Source: an uncultured Rhodospirillales bacterium | GTDB taxonomy: Bacteria; Pseudomonadota; Alphaproteobacteria; ATCC43930; CGMCC-115725 | NCBI GenBank assembly: GCA_903822185.1 | Contig: CAIJOA010000001.1 | Coordinates: 1-64,000, forward strand | DNA: 64,000 nt | Direction: 5' to 3' | Shown here: positions 20,762 to 33,296 of the stretch, one piece after another | Layout: the number at the start of each line of letters is the position of its first letter | How positions within the stretch are numbered: position 1 is the stretch's first letter | Made by a program: the position numbers and the translations under genes | The notes under the pieces: generated by a model | Seen by the model: the letters and a program-made list of their open reading frames with translations, nothing else | The model's database searches: none | What the model was told of the DNA's origin: nothing

Positions 20762-21889
20762 ATGAGCGTGCGTCCTTACCGCGACATTCAACGGCGTCGC
20801 TGCCGGCAGATTCATGTCGGCAAAGTGCCGGTGGGCGGCGATGCGCCGATCACGGTTCAATCAATGACCAACACGCTGACGCATGACGTCAAAGCGACGG
20901 TCGAGCAGATTCTGGCGCTGGAACGCGCCGGTGCCGACATCGTCCGCGTCTCGTGCCCCGACGAGGAATCCTCGGCGGCGCTGAAAGACATCGTCAAACA
21001 GGTGAATGTGCCGATCGTTGCGGACATTCACTTTCACTATAAGCGCGCGATCGAGGCGGCCAAGAACGGCGCCGCCTGCCTGCGCATCAATCCCGGCAAT
21101 ATCGGTTCGGCCGAGCGTGTGAAGGAAGTCGTCAAAGCGGCGAAGGATTACGGTTGCTCGATGCGTATCGGCGTCAATGCCGGTTCGCTCGAACGCGAAT
21201 TGCTGGAACGCTATGGAGAACCCTGCCCCGAGGCGATGGTCGAAAGCGCGCTGACCCACGCCAAGATTCTCGAAGACAACGACTTCTTCGAATTCAAAAT
21301 CTCGTGCAAGGCCTCGGACATCTTCCTCGCCGTCGCGGCTTATCAGCAACTGGCCGATGCCTGCGATTACCCGCTCCATCTCGGCATCACCGAGGCCGGC
21401 GGCTTGATGAGCGGCACGATCAAATCCTCGATCGGCATGGGCTCGCTGCTCTGGGCCGGCATCGGCGACACGATCCGCGTCTCGCTCTCGGCCGAGCCTG
21501 TCGAAGAAATCAAAGTCGGCTTCGACATCCTCAAATCGCTGGGTCTGCGCCGCCGCGGCGTCACGGTCATTTCCTGCCCGTCCTGCGCGCGTCAGCAATA
21601 TGAAGTCATCAAGACCGTCGAGGCCGTGGAAAAGCGCCTGTCGCACATCACCACGCCGATGACGCTGTCGATCATCGGTTGCGTCGTCAACGGTCCCGGC
21701 GAAGCGCGCGAGACCGACATCGGTTTCACCGGCGGCGGCAACGGCACGCATCAGGTCTATATCGCCGGCGTCCCGGCGCATCGCCTCAAAGACGAAAGCA
21801 TCGTCGATCATCTCGTCGGCCTCGTCGAAAAGAAGGCCGCCGAAATCGAAGCGAAGAAGAAAGAAGAGACGGCCGAACCCGTCGCTTAA
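20762..21889 (+). CDS. ispG: 4-hydroxy-3-methylbut-2-en-1-yl diphosphate synthase IspG
   Basis: IspG converts methylerythritol cyclodiphosphate to HMBPP in the non-mevalonate isoprenoid pathway. Its [4Fe-4S] ligands are C272 and C275 ([10 protein letters not shown]), C307 and E314 ([11 protein letters not shown]). The TIM-barrel half shows [11 protein letters not shown] and LRINPGNIG. The 375-residue length is that of the bacterial two-domain form. GAGG precedes the ATG. hisS follows after 9 bases. Confidence 0.97.
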   Translation: MSVRPYRDIQRRRCRQIHVGKVPVGGDAPITVQSMTNTLTHDVKATVEQILALERAGADIVRVSCPDEESSAALKDIVKQVNVPIVADIHFHYKRAIEAAKNGAACLRINPGNIGSAERVKEVVKAAKDYGCSMRIGVNAGSLERELLERYGEPCPEAMVESALTHAKILEDNDFFEFKISCKASDIFLAVAAYQQLADACDYPLHLGITEAGGLMSGTIKSSIGMGSLLWAGIGDTIRVSLSAEPVEEIKVGFDILKSLGLRRRGVTVISCPSCARQQYEVIKTVEAVEKRLSHITTPMTLSIIGCVVNGPGEARETDIGFTGGGNGTHQVYIAGVPAHRLKDESIVDHLVGLVEKKAAEIEAKKKEETAEPVA

Positions 21890-21898
21890 GCAATCTCG

Positions 21899-23143
21899 AT
21901 GGCAAGTCTTCAACCGGTTCGCGGCACCCAGGATCTCCTGCCGGATGCCCAGCGGCGGCATCGTGCCGTGATCGACACGGCGCGCGATCTTGCCGCGCGC
22001 TACGGCTATCAGGAAATCGCGACGCCGATTTTCGAGTTCACCGACGTGTTCTCGCGGCCGATCGGCGAGACGTCGGATATCGTCTCGAAAGAGATGTACA
22101 CTTTCACCGATCGCGGCGGCGAAGAGATCACGCTGCGGCCGGAATATACCGCCGGCATCGTCCGCGCGATCATGTCGAACGGCCTGACGCAAAGCCTGCC
22201 GCAAAAGCTGTTCGGCGCCGGCCCGATGTTCCGTTACGAGCGGCCGCAGAAAGGCCGCTTCCGGCAATTCCACCAGATCGACGTCGAATTGATCGGCGTG
22301 GCGCAGCCCTTGGGCGATGTCGAGATCATCAGCCTCGCGGCCAACATTCTCGATGCCTTCGGTATCCTCAAGCGCACGGTGCTGGAACTCAACACGCTGG
22401 GCGACACCGCCAGCCGCGTCGCTTATCGCGCGGCGCTGGTCGAATATTATGCCGGTCATCGCGACGGCCTGTCGGAAGACAGTTTGCGCCGCCTCGAAAA
22501 GAATCCGCTGCGCATCCTCGATTCAAAGGATGAAGGCGACAAGCGCATCAACGCCGACGCGCCCTTGTTCGAAAAATATCTGACGCCTGAGGCGCAGGAT
22601 TTCTTCGGCAAGGTGAAATCGGGACTCGATACGCTCGGCATCGCCTATCAGGTCAATTCGCGCCTCGTGCGCGGGCTCGATTACTACTGTCACACCGCGT
22701 TCGAATTCGTGACCACCGATCTCGGCGCGCAAGGCACCGTCCTCGCCGGTGGCCGCTATGACGGCTTGATGGGCGTGATGGGCGGTCCGGAAACGCCGGG
22801 CGTCGGCTGGGCCGCGGGTATCGAACGGCTCGCGCTGTTGATCGACGAGCCCGCGCCGCCGCCGCGTCCGATCACCCTCGCACCGCTGGGCGACAAGGCT
22901 GAGGCGATCGCGCTGGGCATCGCGCAGTCGCTGCGCAAGGCCGGCTTCAATATCGATCTTGGTTTCTCGGGCAATCTCAAGCGCCGGATGCAGCGTGCGG
23001 ACAAGATCAAGGCGCGCGCCGTGGTCATCCTCGGCGACAACGAAATCGAAAAACAGATTGCCGCCGTGCGCGATCTCGATACCGGCGAACAAGTCGAAGT
23101 CGCTCTCGGCCTTCTCGAAGAGCGTCTCAAACCTTTCCGATAG
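21899..23143 (+). CDS. hisS: Histidyl-tRNA synthetase
   Basis: A class II synthetase that charges tRNA-His. Motif 1 lies near TPIFEFTDVFSRPIGE, motif 2 at GPMFRYERPQKGRFRQFHQID, the histidine-specific block at LVRGLDYYCHTAFEF, and motif 3 at GVGWAAGIERLALL. The C-terminal anticodon-binding domain follows. The 414-residue length is normal. It lies in the ispG-hisS-hemA-prfA-prmC run. Confidence 0.97.
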   Translation: MASLQPVRGTQDLLPDAQRRHRAVIDTARDLAARYGYQEIATPIFEFTDVFSRPIGETSDIVSKEMYTFTDRGGEEITLRPEYTAGIVRAIMSNGLTQSLPQKLFGAGPMFRYERPQKGRFRQFHQIDVELIGVAQPLGDVEIISLAANILDAFGILKRTVLELNTLGDTASRVAYRAALVEYYAGHRDGLSEDSLRRLEKNPLRILDSKDEGDKRINADAPLFEKYLTPEAQDFFGKVKSGLDTLGIAYQVNSRLVRGLDYYCHTAFEFVTTDLGAQGTVLAGGRYDGLMGVMGGPETPGVGWAAGIERLALLIDEPAPPPRPITLAPLGDKAEAIALGIAQSLRKAGFNIDLGFSGNLKRRMQRADKIKARAVVILGDNEIEKQIAAVRDLDTGEQVEVALGLLEERLKPFR

Positions 23144-23154
23144 CGGAGACCCCG

Positions 23155-24420
23155 ATGCCCGGCGCCAATGCGGCCGGGACGGGTGAAGACTTGCTCGTCA
23201 TCGGCATCAATCATCGAACCTCTCCACCGGAACTCGGGGATCGCTTCGGCTTGATCGAAGCCGATCTCGACGCCGCGCTCGATGAATTGAAATCGCGCGG
23301 CTTGCGCGATGCCGTTCTTCTCGCGACCTGCGACAGGATCGAATTGCTGAGCCGCGACCGGCTCGCCGCGGAATTCTTCGCTCCGGTTGTCGCCGCACGC
23401 CTCGGCGTCGGCGCGGGCGTGATCGAAGCGGCGCTCTATCGCCATGACGGCGCGGCGGCGTTGCGGCATCTCTGCGCCGTCGCCAGCGCGCTCGATAGCC
23501 AAGTGCTCGGCGAGCCACAAGTGCTGGGCCAATTGCGCGTGGCGCATCGCGCCGCGGTCGAGCAGGGACTGGTTGGCGATGAACTCGAGGGCGCGCTCGA
23601 TACGGCGTACGCTGCGGCGCGGCGCGTGCGGCGCGAGACCAAGATCGCGCAAGGTCCGGTGTCGCTCGCGGCGGCGGCTTTGTCGCTGGCGCGCGACATT
23701 CACGGCGACCTGACGGAACGCGCCGCACTGCTGATTGGCCCGTCGGAAATGGGCGAACTAATGGCCGAGCAATTTCGCCGCGCTGGGCTGACGCGTCTCG
23801 TTGTCTGCGGACCCGAGCAACGCGCGCGCCGCGCGGCGCAGCTTTTGTCCAGCAATGTCGTGCCGTTTGAAGAACTGGAAACGGCCGTGGCCGCCGCGGA
23901 TATCGTCATCGCCTCTTTCGGCAACGGCCGCGCGATTCTAACCAAGGCGGGCGTTGCGACGGCGTTGCGCAAGCGTCCCTTGAAGCCGATCTTCGTGATC
24001 GACGCCGCGATCCCCAGTGATTGCGAACCGGGGATCAACGACCTCGACGGCGCATTCCTTTATGGTCTCGGTGATCTGGAACGTGCGGCGATGGCCGGCC
24101 GGGCCGAACGCGAAGCGGCCTCGGTCGCGGCCTGGGCCATCATCGATGCCGAGATTGCGGCGCATGCGGCGCGGCAAAGCGAACGCCGTGCCGTGCCTGC
24201 CGTGGTCGCGTTGCGACGTCATGTTGAAAGTCTGCGCGATCAAGCCTTGGCCGAAGGCGGCGATGCCGAAGCGGTGACGCATCGCCTGATCAATCGACTA
24301 TTGCACGATCCGTCGGAAGTCTTGCGTCAGCTTGCGGGTTCGGCGGACGACATCGCGGCGATGGAACAATTATTGCGCCGGCTGTTTCGGCTCGGTGGTG
24401 AAGAAAAGAGGCAAGAGTGA
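23155..24420 (+). CDS. hemA: Glutamyl-tRNA reductase-family protein, divergent
   Basis: GluTR reduces glutamyl-tRNA to glutamate-1-semialdehyde in the C5 route to heme. The catalytic Cys59 (LATCDRIEL), His97 and the block [14 protein letters not shown] are kept. Several signatures differ: TCNR is TCDR, the NADPH loop GAGEMG is GPSEMG (195-200), the NRT strand end is CGPEQ, and the PRD motif is PSD (287-289). Most alphaproteobacteria make aminolevulinate with ALA synthase, so this may be a functional C5 enzyme or a diverged paralog. It overlaps prfA by four bases, the same hemA-prfA-prmC order as in E. coli. Confidence 0.88.
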   Translation: MPGANAAGTGEDLLVIGINHRTSPPELGDRFGLIEADLDAALDELKSRGLRDAVLLATCDRIELLSRDRLAAEFFAPVVAARLGVGAGVIEAALYRHDGAAALRHLCAVASALDSQVLGEPQVLGQLRVAHRAAVEQGLVGDELEGALDTAYAAARRVRRETKIAQGPVSLAAAALSLARDIHGDLTERAALLIGPSEMGELMAEQFRRAGLTRLVVCGPEQRARRAAQLLSSNVVPFEELETAVAAADIVIASFGNGRAILTKAGVATALRKRPLKPIFVIDAAIPSDCEPGINDLDGAFLYGLGDLERAAMAGRAEREAASVAAWAIIDAEIAAHAARQSERRAVPAVVALRRHVESLRDQALAEGGDAEAVTHRLINRLLHDPSEVLRQLAGSADDIAAMEQLLRRLFRLGGEEKRQE

Positions 24421-25496
24421 GCGCGCCCACACAATTCGATATCAAGCTGGACAGAGTCGTGAGGCATCACGCCGAGCTGGGTCATAGCCTGGCCGATCCG
24501 TCACGGGGGGCCGGCGATTTCGCTAAGCTCTCGAAGGAATATAGCGATCTGACGCCGATCGTTGAGGGCATCAACGCACTGCAGAAGGCGAAGACGGAGC
24601 GCGAGGAATTGGAGATGCTGATCGGCGAAGGCGATGCCGAGATGCGCGACATGGCCGAAACCGAAATGCGCGCCCTCGACAAGCGCATTCCCGAACTCGA
24701 AATTCAACTCAAGCTGTTGCTGCTGCCGAAAGACGAAGCCGACGAGCGCAACGCCATTCTCGAAGTGCGCGCGGGCACGGGCGGCGACGAGGCGGCTTTG
24801 TTCGGCGCCGAACTCTTTCGCATGTATCAGCGCTACGCGGCGGTTCATGGCTGGCGCTTCGAGGTGATGGAAATCGTCGAGACCGGCATCGGCGGCTTCA
24901 AGGAAGCGATCGCTTCGATCACCGGTTCCTATGTGTTCCATCGGCTCAAATTCGAATCCGGCGTGCATCGGGTGCAGCGCGTGCCGGAAACCGAAGGCTC
25001 GGGGCGCATCCATACCTCGGCGGCGACGGTAGCGGTTCTGCCCGAGGCCGAGGAAGTCGATATCAAGATCGAGGACAAAGATCTGCGCATCGACGTCTTC
25101 CGTTCCAGCGGTCCCGGCGGGCAGTCGGTCAATACGACCGACAGCGCGGTGCGCATCACCCATCTGCCGACCGGCCTCGTCGTGCAACAGCAGGACGAGA
25201 AATCGCAGCATAAGAACAAGGCGAAGGCGCTGAAGGTCTTGCGCGCCCGGCTCTATGAGCGCGAACGGCAGGAGAAAGATGCGGCGCGCGCCGCCTCGCG
25301 CAAAAGCCAAGTCGGCACGGGCGACCGCTCGGAACGCATCCGTACTTATAATTTCCCGCAAGGCCGGGTCAGCGATCACCGCATCAATCTGACGATCTAT
25401 AAAATCGACAAGGTGATGACCGGCGAAGCGCTCGACGAAATCATCGATGCGCTGATCGCCGAGGATCAAGCCGCGCGGCTGGCCGAGGCGGAATGA
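24417..25496 (+). CDS. prfA: Peptide chain release factor 1
   Basis: RF1 terminates translation at UAA and UAG. The peptidyl-hydrolysis motif GGQ is at 234-236 ([11 protein letters not shown]), and the stop-reading PxT element is PET in RVPETEGSG. The start is GTG, overlapping the hemA stop. It overlaps prmC, whose product methylates the GGQ glutamine. Confidence 0.97.
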   Translation: MSAPTQFDIKLDRVVRHHAELGHSLADPSRGAGDFAKLSKEYSDLTPIVEGINALQKAKTEREELEMLIGEGDAEMRDMAETEMRALDKRIPELEIQLKLLLLPKDEADERNAILEVRAGTGGDEAALFGAELFRMYQRYAAVHGWRFEVMEIVETGIGGFKEAIASITGSYVFHRLKFESGVHRVQRVPETEGSGRIHTSAATVAVLPEAEEVDIKIEDKDLRIDVFRSSGPGGQSVNTTDSAVRITHLPTGLVVQQQDEKSQHKNKAKALKVLRARLYERERQEKDAARAASRKSQVGTGDRSERIRTYNFPQGRVSDHRINLTIYKIDKVMTGEALDEIIDALIAEDQAARLAEAE

Positions 25497-26344
25497 CCGA
25501 ACGGACCATCGCCGCTGTTTTGGCTATGGCGCTGCCGCGCCTCGCTGCGGCGGACATTCCGGATGCGCGGCGCGAGGCGCGCCTGATCCTCGCGTTGGCG
25601 CTTGGCGTCGATCAGGCCGTCATATTGGGCCATCCCGAACGACCTGTGCCGGATGCCGTCTTTGATCGTTTCGATAAGCTGGTGACGCGAAGGGCGGGGC
25701 ACGAACCCTTCTCCCGGCTTTTGGGAAAGCGCGAATTCTGGAGTCTCGATTTCGCGCTCTCGGCCGACACGCTCGATCCGCGACCGGACAGTGAAACCTT
25801 GATCGAAGCGGTCCTAGCCGAATACCCGGACCGCACCGCGCCGCTGCGTATCGTCGATTACGGCACGGGCAGCGGGTGCCTATTGCTGACGCTGCTCAGC
25901 GAACTGCCGCAGGCGACGGGGCTGGGAATCGATCTCTCGGTGGGGGCCGTCGAGACGGCCCGGCGCAATGCCGAGTCGCTGGGGTTGAGCGGACGGGCTT
26001 CCTTTTGCCAGGGCGACTGGTCGCAGGAAACACAGGGACCGGCCGATGTAATCGTCTCGAACCCGCCTTATATCCCGTCAGAAGAGATTGCTCGCCTCGC
26101 GCCCGAAGTCGCGCATTTCGAGCCGCGTCTTGCCCTGGATGGTGGCGAAGACGGTCTCGATGCTTACCGAAAGCTAATCCCTGTGGCGAAAGAACGATTA
26201 TCTCCCCTAGGAATAGTATTTTTTGAGATTGGCGCCGGCCAAACAGAAGACGTAACGCACTTACTGACGGAAAGCGGCTTTCGGCTGAAGTCCGTTCGGC
26301 GCGACCTCGCCGGGATTGAGCGTTGCCTTGTAGCAACGGTTTAA
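25493..26344 (+). CDS. prmC: Release-factor glutamine methyltransferase PrmC
   Basis: PrmC N5-methylates the GGQ glutamine of RF1 and RF2 with SAM. The SAM loop is [10 protein letters not shown] (121-130) and the catalytic NPPY motif is at 190-193. An N-terminal helical domain (1-80) docks the release factor. It overlaps prfA by ATGA, so enzyme and substrate are made together. Confidence 0.96.
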   Translation: MTERTIAAVLAMALPRLAAADIPDARREARLILALALGVDQAVILGHPERPVPDAVFDRFDKLVTRRAGHEPFSRLLGKREFWSLDFALSADTLDPRPDSETLIEAVLAEYPDRTAPLRIVDYGTGSGCLLLTLLSELPQATGLGIDLSVGAVETARRNAESLGLSGRASFCQGDWSQETQGPADVIVSNPPYIPSEEIARLAPEVAHFEPRLALDGGEDGLDAYRKLIPVAKERLSPLGIVFFEIGAGQTEDVTHLLTESGFRLKSVRRDLAGIERCLVATV

Positions 26345-26388
26345 GGGTGGTCCTGAAAAGGCCGCGAGAATTAAAAAAAACCTTTGGA

Positions 26389-26480
26389 TTATGGGCACTT
26401 CCCGTTTAGGGTGACCCCCATAAAAGAACAGGAGCCGTGAGGCTCTGCGCCCCGAGGGGCGCCGGCATTTCTCCCTGCCG
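26389..26480 (+). promoter_or_regulatory. Structured leader with four consecutive hairpins upstream of DUF4167 gene
   Basis: In order: TTATGGG (26389-26395) with CCCATAA (26417-26423), extended by CAC/GTG; GAGCC-GTGA-GGCTC (26432-26445); GCGCCCC/GGGGCGC (26447-26453, 26456-26462); CGGCA/TGCCG (26463-26467, 26476-26480). The 240-base gap 26345-26584 contains no convincing gene. The run could be a 5' regulatory RNA, a small RNA or a processing site. Confidence 0.5.
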
Positions 26481-26584
26481 TGACGATGTTCAGCTCGATG
26501 CGAACGTCTTGGGGGTCTCTAAAATACGAAAAATCGTCAACCGCAAAACCAAAAGAGCACATGCATCAAGATTTCAAAGGTGTC

Positions 26585-27073
26585 ATGAGACCCGGCCAGA
26601 ATAAGCGTTCACGTGGCCGTGGGCACAATCCGAATAATGTTAATGGCGGCGGTGGCGGTGGGGGCCATCAGAACAACAATAACAATAATAACAACAACAA
26701 CCGCGGCCCGCGTCCGCCGCACCGGTCTCAGACCTTCGACAGCAACGGACCGAGCGTCAAAATCCGCGGCAACGCCTATCAGGTGTTCGAGCGCTATATC
26801 GCGCTGGCCCGGGAAGCGTCCTCGTCGGGCGACCGGATCGCGGCCGAGAATCTCTATCAGCACGCGGAACATTATTACCGGATCATGCAGGCGAATGGCG
26901 AAGGCCAGAATATGGGCCCGCCGCGCGCCATGACGCCGGCCGACACCGAAATGAACGCTGAAACCGAAGGCGAGTTCGCGCAGCAGGGACAGCAGCCGGC
27001 ACAAGTGCAGCAGGCTGAGGTCGTCCAGCAGCAACCGCCGGTCGAGCAGCCGGACACAGATTCGGTCGCCTGA
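26585..27073 (+). CDS. DUF4167 protein with poly-Gly/poly-Asn tract
   Basis: The N-terminus MRPGQNKRSRGRG is basic, as in the alphaproteobacterial DUF4167 family. Runs of 7 Gly and 10 Asn follow, then the conserved core PSVKIRGNAYQVFERY ... ENLYQHAEHYYRIM, and an acidic Gln-rich tail. The core looks helical and the rest disordered. RNA or ribosome binding is only a guess from the basic patch. The start at 26585 has AAGG 4 bases upstream; an ATG at 26561 is an alternative. Its function is unknown. Confidence 0.88.
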   Translation: MRPGQNKRSRGRGHNPNNVNGGGGGGGHQNNNNNNNNNNRGPRPPHRSQTFDSNGPSVKIRGNAYQVFERYIALAREASSSGDRIAAENLYQHAEHYYRIMQANGEGQNMGPPRAMTPADTEMNAETEGEFAQQGQQPAQVQQAEVVQQQPPVEQPDTDSVA

Positions 27074-27143
27074 TCATTCGTCGGGCCGCCGGTCTCCGGC
27101 GGCCTTATCTGACGAAGATCTATGACGAAGAAGGGGGCGGCCT

Positions 27144-27172
27144 CTTGGCCGGCAACCCGCGTGACCCCATAT
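27144..27172 (+). promoter_or_regulatory. RpoH (sigma32) heat-shock promoter of clpB
   Basis: CTTGGCC (27144-27150), a 14-base spacer and CCCCATAT (27165-27172) match the heat-shock consensus CTTGAAA-N13/14-CCCCATNT except for the AAA. It lies 69 bases before the clpB start, which fits a normal 5' leader. Confidence 0.8.
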
Positions 27173-27240
27173 CTGGTACGGAAGACGCAGGAGGTTGCCT
27201 CTCGAGGGACCGACACGCGCCGTTTCGATAAGGGGTTATG

Positions 27241-29835
<2,595 letters not shown>

Positions 29836-29852
29836 GTCTCAGCATCAACGAC

Positions 29853-29891
29853 AAAGGGCCAAGCGGTGCGATCCGCTTGGCCCTTTCTTTT
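29853..29891 (+). terminator. Rho-independent terminator of clpB
   Basis: AAAGGGCCAAGCGG (29853-29866) pairs perfectly with CCGCTTGGCCCTTT (29873-29886), loop TGCGAT, followed by CTTTT. It may also serve the convergent M23 peptidase gene. Confidence 0.95.
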
Positions 29892-29922
29892 CGCCCGCGC
29901 GCTCGATGCGCGGAAGTAAGCT

Positions 29923-31260
29923 TTAGTTCTTGGTGGCGACGGCGCTGTTCGGGCGCAGCGATGCGACGCGCTGGGCGACGCTGGTCTGCAGCTTCTGGAA
30001 GGAAGCGAGTTCGCGGCCTTCGAGCTTCTGACCGACCGGCATCTTAATGCTCAGCGGATTGATCGCATTGCCCGAGACGCGCACTTCGTAATGAAGATGC
30101 GGGCCGGTGGCGAGGCCGGTCATGCCGACATAGCCGATGGTCTCGCCTTGGCGGACATGCTGGCCGGCATGGATGCCTTTGGCGAAGCGGCTCATATGGC
30201 CATAGGCGGTGGAATAGGTCGCGTTGTGCTTCAGCACGACAAGATTGCCGAAGCCGTTGCTCCAACCGGCCGAAACGACCGTCGCGTCGCCCGACGCCAT
30301 GATCGGCGTGCCCTGCGGCACGGCGAAATCGACGCCCTTATGCATGCGGGTGTAACCGAGAATCGGATGGCTGCGCGAACCGAAGCTGGAGCTGATGCGG
30401 GCGCCATCGACCGGCGTGCGCAGCAGGGCTTTCTTCACGCTGCTGCCGCCGGCATTGAAATAGCCGGTGGTGCCGCCGTTGGGCGTGTAGCGATAAAGCT
30501 GCATGGTCTTGCCGCTCAACGTCATCGACGCATAGGCGACATCGCCGACGCCGACGACCTTGCCGGTTTTGCTTTCGACCAGATGCTCGAACATCACTTC
30601 GAAGCTATCGCCGGGCTGAACTTCGCGCTGGAAATCGACGTCGTAGCTGAAGGCATGGATGACATCGGCGAGAACGGCGGCGGGCATGCCCGCCTGGGTC
30701 GCGGCGTCGAAAAGGCTGGTGACGATCTTCCCGCCGACGCGCCACGGCACGCGGATCAGATCGCGCGACAAAGCCTTTGCTTCATAACGGCCATCGGGGC
30801 GGCGGCTGAGCACGACATTGCGCTGCAGATCGGGCGATGTTTCGAGACGGGTCAGACCTTTGTCATCGAGGCTCAGGGTGATTTCTTGGCCGATCTTGAG
30901 GTCGCGTGGGTCCCAGGTGCTTTTGAGGGATTCGACGACCGACTGGGCAACGGTGGGGGAAAGGCCCTCGTGCTGTAACAGCACGGCCATGGTGTCGCCC
31001 GATTGAACGGTGACGGTATGAGGCTTGTTGGTTTCCGCTATGGCCGGCGGCAAGGCCGGAACGACCGGCGGAACGGTTTCCGTTTCGTGGGCTGCGATTT
31101 CGGCTTTCTCATGCGGCGCCGGGAGACGCGCACCTGCCGTCGGATCAAAGGCAAGCGCGAGGACGAAGAACAGCCCCAGGACGGTCAGCGCGAGTGCTGA
31201 TTTGCGTGAGTGGGTAACCAAGCGCTTCCCCCGGACGATGATAGGCCGTTCCAGCGACAT
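29923..31260 (-). CDS. M23 metallopeptidase with N-terminal membrane anchor
   Basis: The 445-residue envelope protein has a membrane anchor (about 20-38), a Pro-rich stretch, a LysM/OapA-like region (HTVTVQSGDTMAVLLQHEG), and a C-terminal peptidase domain. Zinc-site motifs are H307-x3-D311 (MHKGVDF) and H388-L-H390-YE. All ligands are kept, so it should cut peptidoglycan cross-links (NlpD/ShyA/MepM type). The start at 31260 (MSLERPIIV) follows family layout; the ATG at 31299 is less likely. Confidence 0.92.
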   Translation of the reverse strand: MSLERPIIVRGKRLVTHSRKSALALTVLGLFFVLALAFDPTAGARLPAPHEKAEIAAHETETVPPVVPALPPAIAETNKPHTVTVQSGDTMAVLLQHEGLSPTVAQSVVESLKSTWDPRDLKIGQEITLSLDDKGLTRLETSPDLQRNVVLSRRPDGRYEAKALSRDLIRVPWRVGGKIVTSLFDAATQAGMPAAVLADVIHAFSYDVDFQREVQPGDSFEVMFEHLVESKTGKVVGVGDVAYASMTLSGKTMQLYRYTPNGGTTGYFNAGGSSVKKALLRTPVDGARISSSFGSRSHPILGYTRMHKGVDFAVPQGTPIMASGDATVVSAGWSNGFGNLVVLKHNATYSTAYGHMSRFAKGIHAGQHVRQGETIGYVGMTGLATGPHLHYEVRVSGNAINPLSIKMPVGQKLEGRELASFQKLQTSVAQRVASLRPNSAVATKN

Positions 31261-31399
31261 GTTGCGCCGCAACCAAAGATCAGGAATGCCAGAAATCACA
31301 ACGGGTTGTCAACCTTCAAGGGTGGCTTTCTTGGGTTGACTTTTGACTCGTTTTTGCGAGCGTTTTCGCCCCGTTATCCCGTCTAAAAAGTTGCTCCGA

Positions 31400-32188
31400 T
31401 TAACCGTTGGAATGCAGGCCCAAACCGCTCAGGAATCGCAGGCATTCTGCGTCATAGGCCGCCGGCGCTTCGAGGTTACAGGCATGGCCGACTTCGGGCA
31501 GGAAAACCAATTCCGACCCCTTGATCCGTTTTTGCAGCTCGAAGCTGGCCGGCTTGGTCCGGTCCAGATCGCCGATCACGATCAGGGTCGGCGCGGTGAT
31601 GCCGTCATAAAAGGACGGATCGGGCCGGTGGCCCAACGCCTCGTTATTGGCGACGATGCTGTCGAGCGTCCCGGCATTGCTCAGCGCTGCGACTATCCTG
31701 GCGTAATGCTGCAGGGTCGGGTTCTCGCGGCTGACCGGGGCGAAATGATCCAGCAACTGGGCGTGCCGCAAGGCGATGCCCTCGGTGCGATAGCGATCGG
31801 CCCAACGCAGGAAGACCTCGGGAGTCGGGACATAGCCGCAGCCTGACAGGATAAGTGCCTTGGTCCGATGCGGCTGGCGTTGCGCCATATGCATCGCGAC
31901 TTCGCTGCCCATCGAGTTGCCGTGGATGATCGCACCGCCGCTGGTCATGCGATCAACGATCTCCCAGCAGGCATCGGCATGGTCTTCGATCGTGACGCCG
32001 GCCTGCACCGCTGGTGACCGGCCATAGCCGCCGAGATCGACGGCGATGGTGCGGTACCAGTTCGAGAAATGCGCCGTCTGATAGAGCCACAGCCGATGAT
32101 CGTCCGGCGTCGAATGGAGGAAGATCATCGGCGTCCCGGTCGCTCCGAGTTGTGCGAAATAGAGCGGTCCGGGAATGTGGCTGGCCAT
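31400..32188 (-). CDS. Alpha/beta hydrolase
   Basis: The 262-residue hydrolase has nucleophile Ser92 in the elbow GNSMGS, acid Asp207 or Asp209 in IGDLDR and His235 in VGHACNLE. It resembles meta-cleavage-product hydrolases and esterases of catabolic clusters; the substrate is unknown. It is the last gene of the run flavin reductase - MetE-like - dienelactone hydrolase - binding protein - hydrolase. Confidence 0.88.
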   Translation of the reverse strand: MASHIPGPLYFAQLGATGTPMIFLHSTPDDHRLWLYQTAHFSNWYRTIAVDLGGYGRSPAVQAGVTIEDHADACWEIVDRMTSGGAIIHGNSMGSEVAMHMAQRQPHRTKALILSGCGYVPTPEVFLRWADRYRTEGIALRHAQLLDHFAPVSRENPTLQHYARIVAALSNAGTLDSIVANNEALGHRPDPSFYDGITAPTLIVIGDLDRTKPASFELQKRIKGSELVFLPEVGHACNLEAPAAYDAECLRFLSGLGLHSNG

Positions 32189-32194
32189 TTTGCG

Positions 32195-33280
32195 TCAGTG
32201 ACCCGCGACGAGCTTCGCGAGTTCGGCGTTCTGCTTCTCGATGCCTTCATGGCTGCGCCACCAATCCATCGTCACGTCGATGGTTTTGACGCCGCGCGCC
32301 TTCAGTTCGGCGACCTGCTTGCCGATATGCGAATCGGGATAGCTGTCGAGATCCTGGCCGTAATAATCCCACATCACTTTTTCCTGCCCGTCATGCGAGA
32401 TCATGTAGAGGGTGAAAAGGATGCCGGCATTCGGATGCGCCGCGTTGCTCAGGACGGTCAGATAGGCGTAACGGCGCTGCGCCATGTCGTCGATGATCTG
32501 CGCCGCTAGCACGCCCTTGTCGCGATATTTCAGCGTGTTCGCCCAAGTGCCCGAGCAATCGACGACCAGCGCGTCGAACTCGCCCGAGGCGATGCGGTCA
32601 TGGCCACCGCAGAACAGCAGGCCACCGATCTGATCGGCGAATTTGGTAATGAAGGTGCGCGTCTTCTCGACGCCCCAGACTTCCGGCGCCAGCAGGGCGT
32701 CGAAGCCGCCAAGGAACGGCGTGGTGACGAACTTGCCTTTGTATTGCGGCTTCAGAAGATCCTCGGTCGTATGAATGTCGGCGACCCACTTGGCGTTCTT
32801 CGGGTTGTAGATGATGGCGGGCAGGGCGTCGGCGATGCGCAGGGCGTGCTTGTCGCCTTCGACCATCTCGGCCGTGACGCGCGACGGCTCGATCTTGGCC
32901 CAATCGACTTCCTTGAAGAGGCCTTTGCTCAGATACGGTAGAATCTGCGCCGGTGTGGCGTAATAAACGTCGGCGCTTGCGGTCGTGCCGGCTTGATATT
33001 CCTGATAGAGCTGCGCGGCGAGCGGGCCGAACGCGCCGGCCGGGCTCCACTCCACCGGAATATCGACACCGAACTGTTCCTTGATACCGATCTGCGCGAT
33101 GCGCGCGCCGTCCGGGCCGCCGATTGTCGTCGGCGCGTGGCGCAGGACCAGCTTGCCCTCTTTCTTCGCGCCTTCGATGATCTTGGCCAGTTCCGGCGTC
33201 ATCGGCACTGTCTGCGCCTCAGCAGCGCCGACAGCGAGAAACGCGGTCGCGGCCGCAGCGATCAACCAAGTCTTATTCAT
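32195..33280 (-). CDS. Orphan periplasmic substrate-binding protein (Fbp/spermidine-type)
   Basis: A signal peptide (about 1-22, ending AEAQ) precedes an extracellular solute-binding fold. Typical blocks are IIEGAKKEGKLVL, GFDALLAPEVWG, ASGEFDALVVD and SNAAHPNAGILFTLY. It is clearly paralogous to the product of 40371-41465 (shared GAKKEG, GGxxGAR, GIK, HPNA and WWxSHE). No permease or ATPase gene is nearby. It may work with a distant importer or as a sensor. It lies 16 bases after the dienelactone hydrolase gene and 6 bases before the hydrolase gene. Confidence 0.88.
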   Translation of the reverse strand: MNKTWLIAAAATAFLAVGAAEAQTVPMTPELAKIIEGAKKEGKLVLRHAPTTIGGPDGARIAQIGIKEQFGVDIPVEWSPAGAFGPLAAQLYQEYQAGTTASADVYYATPAQILPYLSKGLFKEVDWAKIEPSRVTAEMVEGDKHALRIADALPAIIYNPKNAKWVADIHTTEDLLKPQYKGKFVTTPFLGGFDALLAPEVWGVEKTRTFITKFADQIGGLLFCGGHDRIASGEFDALVVDCSGTWANTLKYRDKGVLAAQIIDDMAQRRYAYLTVLSNAAHPNAGILFTLYMISHDGQEKVMWDYYGQDLDSYPDSHIGKQVAELKARGVKTIDVTMDWWRSHEGIEKQNAELAKLVAGH

Positions 33281-33296
33281 AGTCAACGAACCCCTG

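Noticed and set aside
20861-22459. 532-codon antisense frame across ispG and hisS
   Set aside because: It spans two real genes on the other strand and their junction; open only because of high GC.
26660-26705. Simple-sequence tract as a possible CRISPR or satellite
   Set aside because: It encodes the poly-Gly and poly-Asn runs of the DUF4167 protein in frame; no spacer-repeat pattern. No CRISPR array or cas gene is seen anywhere in the window.
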